Shown here piece by piece: positions 6,587-9,218 of a stretch of DNA of 9,218 bases. The translations under genes were made by a program, and so were the position numbers. Origin of the DNA: Acidobacteriota bacterium (GTDB lineage: Bacteria; Acidobacteriota; Blastocatellia; Pyrinomonadales; Pyrinomonadaceae); NCBI GenBank assembly GCA_020853255.1, contig JADYZI010000273.1, forward strand, positions 1 to 9,218, read 5' to 3'. Position 1 is the stretch's first letter. Each line of letters opens with the position of its first letter. The notes under the pieces were generated by a model. The model had not been told where the DNA came from and made no database searches. It worked only from the letters and a program-made list of their open reading frames with translations.

Positions 6587-8011
6587 ATGAATTTCCGAAA
6601 TTTTACACAACTCTTCAGCCTGCGGGATATTCGCAACGCGGTTCTCGGGCTACTTGTCGTATTCGGCGGCATTGGGCTATCAGCTTTGACATATTCGGCC
6701 CATTTGAAGGGGAACACACGGCTGGCGGGAATTTTGGCCGGGGTTTCGCTTATTTTCGTTCTGCTGATCCTGATCTTTGTGGTGCCGCCGCTCGCCCGGA
6801 ACGCAAGTAAGGAGGCATCGCAATTGAACTTGCCGTTCGAGTTCACTGTCGGCGGTGCGATCATGCTGGGGTTGGTGATGATCGTCGGGTTTTCGGCATG
6901 GAACAGCGGGAATAATCTACTTTTTCTAGTGCTTTCGTTCTTGGCAGCGTCACTCGTTGTTGCGTTTTTTGCCGGCAGCCTTTGTTTGAAGAGGCTTGAT
7001 GTGAAGATGCGTTTCCCCGAGATCATCTTTGCCGGAGAAGAGACGCCGATCCTTGTCACCATCGATAACCGCAAGCGCTTCTTCCCAAGCTATTCGGTCG
7101 TCGCCGAGGTGCGGGGCCGCGAACACGAACGATCTTCGATCCTGGACGATCTGAAACGTATCCTGCCGGACCGCCTGGCGGCGAGGCTGGCCCGCCCGCC
7201 GATCGTGCGCAGGACGCTAAGCTACTTCGTCCACATACCGCGACACGGATCGGTCGAGAACAAGGACACGCATATTTTTACCCGACGCGGGCGATTTCTC
7301 ATCAAAGACTTTGAACTTTCAACCCGTTTTCCGTTCGGCTTCTTTCGCCATCGAAAGCGATTGGCGGCACGGGAGACCGAACTCATCGTATTTCCGCGGA
7401 TCGATGATGTGAGCTTTGAGGCAGCGGCAGCTTCGCTTGACACGGGGAAGGCCGCAACAAGCAAACGCGGTTCCGGCCAGGACCTGCTTTCGATGCGGGA
7501 GTATCAGCCGAATGACGACCTTCGCCGCATTGACTGGAAGGCCACGGCACGCTCGCGATCGCTTATGGTACGCGAATTTGCCGCCGAGGACGAGCGAAAG
7601 GTAACGATCTACTTCGACACACGGATCGAGGCCACGGACAGGAACATGACCCTTCGCCAGAAGATCGAAGCGGAAAACGCCGGCCAGGATATTAACGCGT
7701 CCGAGGCATTCGAACAGGCTGTCAACCAAACAGCCGCACTCGCTGCCCATTTGCTCAGAGCCGACGCGGAGGTCCGATTGATCACGCCGGACGAGGCGGG
7801 GGCGTTCGGGGCGGGAAGCCGTCACCTATACGATCTGTTACGGCGGCTTGCACTGATCGAACCCGATACACAAGGAGCAGAAGAGCGTTCGCTTGCACCG
7901 GATCTCGAAGAGATGTTTCTCGACGTGCCGGAAAGCCACAATATTGTGATCACGGTTTCATCCCGCGAAGTTTCACCACTCCCGTCAAAGACTCAGGTTA
8001 CCTCGTTCTGA
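6587..8011 (+). CDS. DUF58-domain membrane protein, 474 aa
   Basis: Two pairs of hydrophobic helices (about residues 17-35, 48-67, 88-105 and 110-132) anchor the protein. A cytoplasmic part follows with the DUF58 signature: FTRRGRF (231-237), then REYQPNDDLRRIDWKATARSRSL (304-326), with the REY, D310, R313, IDW and AR positions typical of the family. After it comes a vWA-like start, VTIYFD (339-344), where the metal-site pattern DxSxS is replaced by DTRIE. DUF58 proteins usually work with a MoxR AAA+ ATPase and often a transglutaminase; neither is next door here. The family role is poorly defined, with links to envelope assembly. ATG 6587 is preferred over a TTG at 6539, which would add 16 residues before the first membrane helix and has no spaced ribosome site. 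The ribosome site for 6587 is itself poor. Divergent from TetR, convergent with mtgA. Confidence 0.92.
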   Translation: MNFRNFTQLFSLRDIRNAVLGLLVVFGGIGLSALTYSAHLKGNTRLAGILAGVSLIFVLLILIFVVPPLARNASKEASQLNLPFEFTVGGAIMLGLVMIVGFSAWNSGNNLLFLVLSFLAASLVVAFFAGSLCLKRLDVKMRFPEIIFAGEETPILVTIDNRKRFFPSYSVVAEVRGREHERSSILDDLKRILPDRLAARLARPPIVRRTLSYFVHIPRHGSVENKDTHIFTRRGRFLIKDFELSTRFPFGFFRHRKRLAARETELIVFPRIDDVSFEAAAASLDTGKAATSKRGSGQDLLSMREYQPNDDLRRIDWKATARSRSLMVREFAAEDERKVTIYFDTRIEATDRNMTLRQKIEAENAGQDINASEAFEQAVNQTAALAAHLLRADAEVRLITPDEAGAFGAGSRHLYDLLRRLALIEPDTQGAEERSLAPDLEEMFLDVPESHNIVITVSSREVSPLPSKTQVTSF

Positions 8012-8043
8012 CACTGAAGCTGTTTACCTTTACCTAAAGTGTT

Positions 8044-8058
8044 ACGCTCGAATAGCGT
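8044..8058. terminator. Weak hairpin between convergent DUF58 and mtgA genes
   Basis: ACGCT (8044-8048) and AGCGT (8054-8058) form a 5-bp stem with a 5-base loop, extendable by one T-G pair. It lies in the 55-base gap between two convergent genes, where a two-way terminator is expected. Neither strand has a T run after it, so intrinsic termination is doubtful. Confidence 0.25.
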
Positions 8059-8066
8059 GCTGAACA

Positions 8067-8828
8067 TCAATATTTCAGCGTGATGCTGTTCATGCCCCGC
8101 AAGATCGCACGCTGTCGGCGGACGACGCGTTTTCGGTTTTTTTGCGGGTTAAAGACGTTTAACGGGCTTGGGATCATTGCCGCGAGGAATGCGGCTTCTT
8201 CGCGGGTGAGGTTCGAGGCTGATTTTTTGAAATAATTACGCGAAGCGGCCTCAGCGCCGTAAATGCCGTCGCCCCATTCGATCACATTCAAGTAGATCTC
8301 AAGAATGCGCTTCTTTGACAACTCGCGTTCGAGAAAGTAGGTGTAAACCGCCTCGCGGCCTTTGCGAAGGAAATTGCGGTCTTCGGACAAGTACAGGTTT
8401 TTTGCCAACTGCTGTGTTACGGTCGAGGCACCGCGTTTGAAACTTGGCATCGGCGGTATCCAATCATTCGGATCATAATCGCCTTCCGCCTTTGCCTCTT
8501 TCTCGCCTTCCTTGACCGCCTCGTCCCATGCCTTGTTTATTGCATCCCAATCAAAACCGTTATGCTCGAAGAAGCGGGCGTCCTCACCGGCAAGCACTGC
8601 TTTTTGAAGATTTGGTGAGATCTGTTCGATCGGCGTCCAGATCATGAATTTTCGCGGCTCGCGGCCCTCTTCGCGAGCTTCGGAAAGGCGATGTTCGATC
8701 ATCGAGGTTGTAACCGGATTCTCGGTCCTGAGGCTTGAAATGTTGGGAAAGGTAACGAACTCATACAAGAACCACACGAGGATGGCCCCTAGGAAGATGA
8801 GGAAAAGAACTTTTGTCCAGTACCACAT
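8067..8828 (-). CDS. mtgA: Monofunctional peptidoglycan glycosyltransferase, 253 aa
   Basis: This GT51 enzyme polymerises lipid II into glycan strands at the outer face of the inner membrane. A signal-anchor helix (residues 5-24) is followed by the GT51 motifs in order: EDARFFEHNGFDW (82-94, Glu82 the expected catalytic base); GASTVTQQLAKNLYL (133-147); ERELSKKRILEIYLN (167-181, with the second catalytic-site glutamate); and GIYGAEAASRNYF with EEAAFLAAMIPSPLNVFNP (188-228). There is no penicillin-binding domain, and the 253-residue length fits the monofunctional class. An acidic, charged insert of about 20 extra residues (about 102-131) between motifs 1 and 2 is longer than in E. coli MtgA, as I recall it. 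ATG 8828 is chosen because the anchor helix follows directly; no clear ribosome binding site is visible. Convergent with the DUF58 gene and divergent from glgC, so it is probably its own unit. Confidence in function is high. Confidence 0.96.
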   Translation of the reverse strand: MWYWTKVLFLIFLGAILVWFLYEFVTFPNISSLRTENPVTTSMIEHRLSEAREEGREPRKFMIWTPIEQISPNLQKAVLAGEDARFFEHNGFDWDAINKAWDEAVKEGEKEAKAEGDYDPNDWIPPMPSFKRGASTVTQQLAKNLYLSEDRNFLRKGREAVYTYFLERELSKKRILEIYLNVIEWGDGIYGAEAASRNYFKKSASNLTREEAAFLAAMIPSPLNVFNPQKNRKRVVRRQRAILRGMNSITLKY

Positions 8829-9109
8829 AGCGAGCGGATCGATCTCAAGTGAACACCAACGCTAACACAATAGTACGTTATTTTGCATGGTACACGTTCC
8901 GGAAAATCGATCGAAGCACCGATTTACCACGGACAAGGCGGTTTCACGGGCGCTGTTTGTCCGGCCGTTCAGGCCAGAGCCGAGATGCCGGTTTGGAGTG
9001 GGGCGCTGGTTAAATGCTCTATTCCCAAATAATTGGCTTGAAACCCCTCACCATTAGGGCTATGCTGTGGTTGTTCCCATAATCCTAATATCTGGAAGGT
9101 CTGATCGTG
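8829..9109. other. Divergent mtgA-glgC intergenic region
   Basis: This 281-base stretch is the longest without a gene. It holds the glgC promoter and ribosome site at its right end. It also has two modest inverted repeats: AAATCG/CGATTT (8904-8909 and 8920-8925) and GGACAA/TTGTCC (8931-8936 and 8957-8962). The mtgA promoter was not identified with confidence. I see no small open reading frame with a convincing ribosome site and no tRNA- or riboswitch-like fold. Confidence 0.5.
9038..9066 (+). promoter_or_regulatory. Sigma70 promoter of glgC
   Basis: TTGAAA (9038-9043, five of six) and TATGCT (9061-9066, four of six) are separated by exactly 17 bases. The predicted start near 9073 leaves a leader of about 37 bases that includes the ribosome site GGAAGGT at 9094-9100. 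Confidence 0.55.
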
Positions 9110-9218
9110 ATGAGTCATAACCAGAATGTCGTTGCGGTTATTCTTGGCGGAGGTGCAGGTTCGCGCCTGTTCCCTCTGACCCGCGAGCGGTCGAAACCCG
9201 CTGTTCCGTTGGGCGGCA
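9110..9218 (+). CDS. glgC: Glucose-1-phosphate adenylyltransferase (ADP-glucose pyrophosphorylase), N-terminal fragment
   Basis: The first 36 codons are present and the gene runs off the right end. The enzyme makes ADP-glucose from ATP and glucose-1-phosphate, the committed step of bacterial glycogen synthesis. After MSHNQ comes the nucleotidyltransferase signature [18 protein letters not shown] (residues 7-24), then [12 protein letters not shown] (25-36). The GGGAGxRL loop and the RSKPAVPxGG stretch are closer to GlgC than to RmlA or GalU, which lack the SKPAVP run. The frame also has a GTG directly upstream at 9107; ATG 9110 is preferred, nine bases after the purine-rich GGAAGGT. The 281-base gap upstream separates it from mtgA on the other strand, so it starts its own unit. 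Allosteric sites and most of the active site are outside the window. Confidence 0.93.
   Translation, partial: MSHNQNVVAVILGGGAGSRLFPLTRERSKPAVPLGG

Noticed and set aside
6484..7074. 196-codon minus-strand open frame
   Set aside because: It is antisense to the membrane-helix part of the DUF58 gene and has a Ser/Lys-rich composition with no recognisable fold.
7319..7825. 168-codon minus-strand open frame
   Set aside because: It is antisense to the DUF58 signature region, which is clearly coding on the plus strand.
8904..8962. Two inverted repeats upstream of glgC as riboswitch or terminator
   Set aside because: They have short 6-bp stems, loops of 10 and 20 bases, no T tract, and lie upstream of the predicted glgC transcription start.

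Overview
The window looks like ordinary chromosomal DNA from a moderately GC-rich, probably Gram-negative bacterium. An acidobacterium of the Blastocatellia/Pyrinomonadaceae type is my best guess. That rests on the Pro/Ala/Glu-rich kinase-like membrane protein, the style of the secreted proteins and the overall codon use. It is an inference from memory, not a search result. I see no mobile element, CRISPR array, rRNA or tRNA, and no stretch above 300 bases without a gene. The longest gaps are 8829-9109 and 2182-2417.

Left part, minus strand: a truncated gene for an exported protein (1-168) lies 18 bases downstream of a large membrane protein gene (187-2181). The latter encodes a protein-kinase fold that has lost its nucleotide-binding and catalytic residues, which makes it a pseudokinase. 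It carries a long disordered linker, one transmembrane helix and a Pro-rich tail. Upstream is a 612-residue exported, largely helical protein of unknown function (2418-4256), and then a DnaC/DnaI-type helicase-loader ATPase (4376-5170). Good sigma70-like -10 elements precede each of the last three, so they are probably separate transcription units.

Middle: divergent from the loader gene is a small stand-alone receiver-like protein (5334-5792) that resembles the predicted cyclic-phosphate-processing receiver family (cREC_REC). Convergent to it is a TetR-family regulator (5836-6441). The regulator is divergent from a DUF58 membrane protein (6587-8011), with a shared control region that contains a 7-bp direct repeat spaced two helical turns apart.

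Right part: a monofunctional peptidoglycan glycosyltransferase (mtgA, 8067-8828, minus) converges on the DUF58 gene. The window ends in the first 36 codons of glgC (ADP-glucose pyrophosphorylase, from 9110), which has a well-formed promoter and ribosome binding site. The gene set is mixed housekeeping: cell envelope (mtgA, DUF58), replication (dnaC-like), glycogen synthesis (glgC) and signalling (pseudokinase, receiver, TetR).

I see no self-evident new defence or mobile system. The most unusual items are the pseudokinase with its exported partner, the receiver-like protein paired with the helicase loader, and the large exported protein of unknown family.
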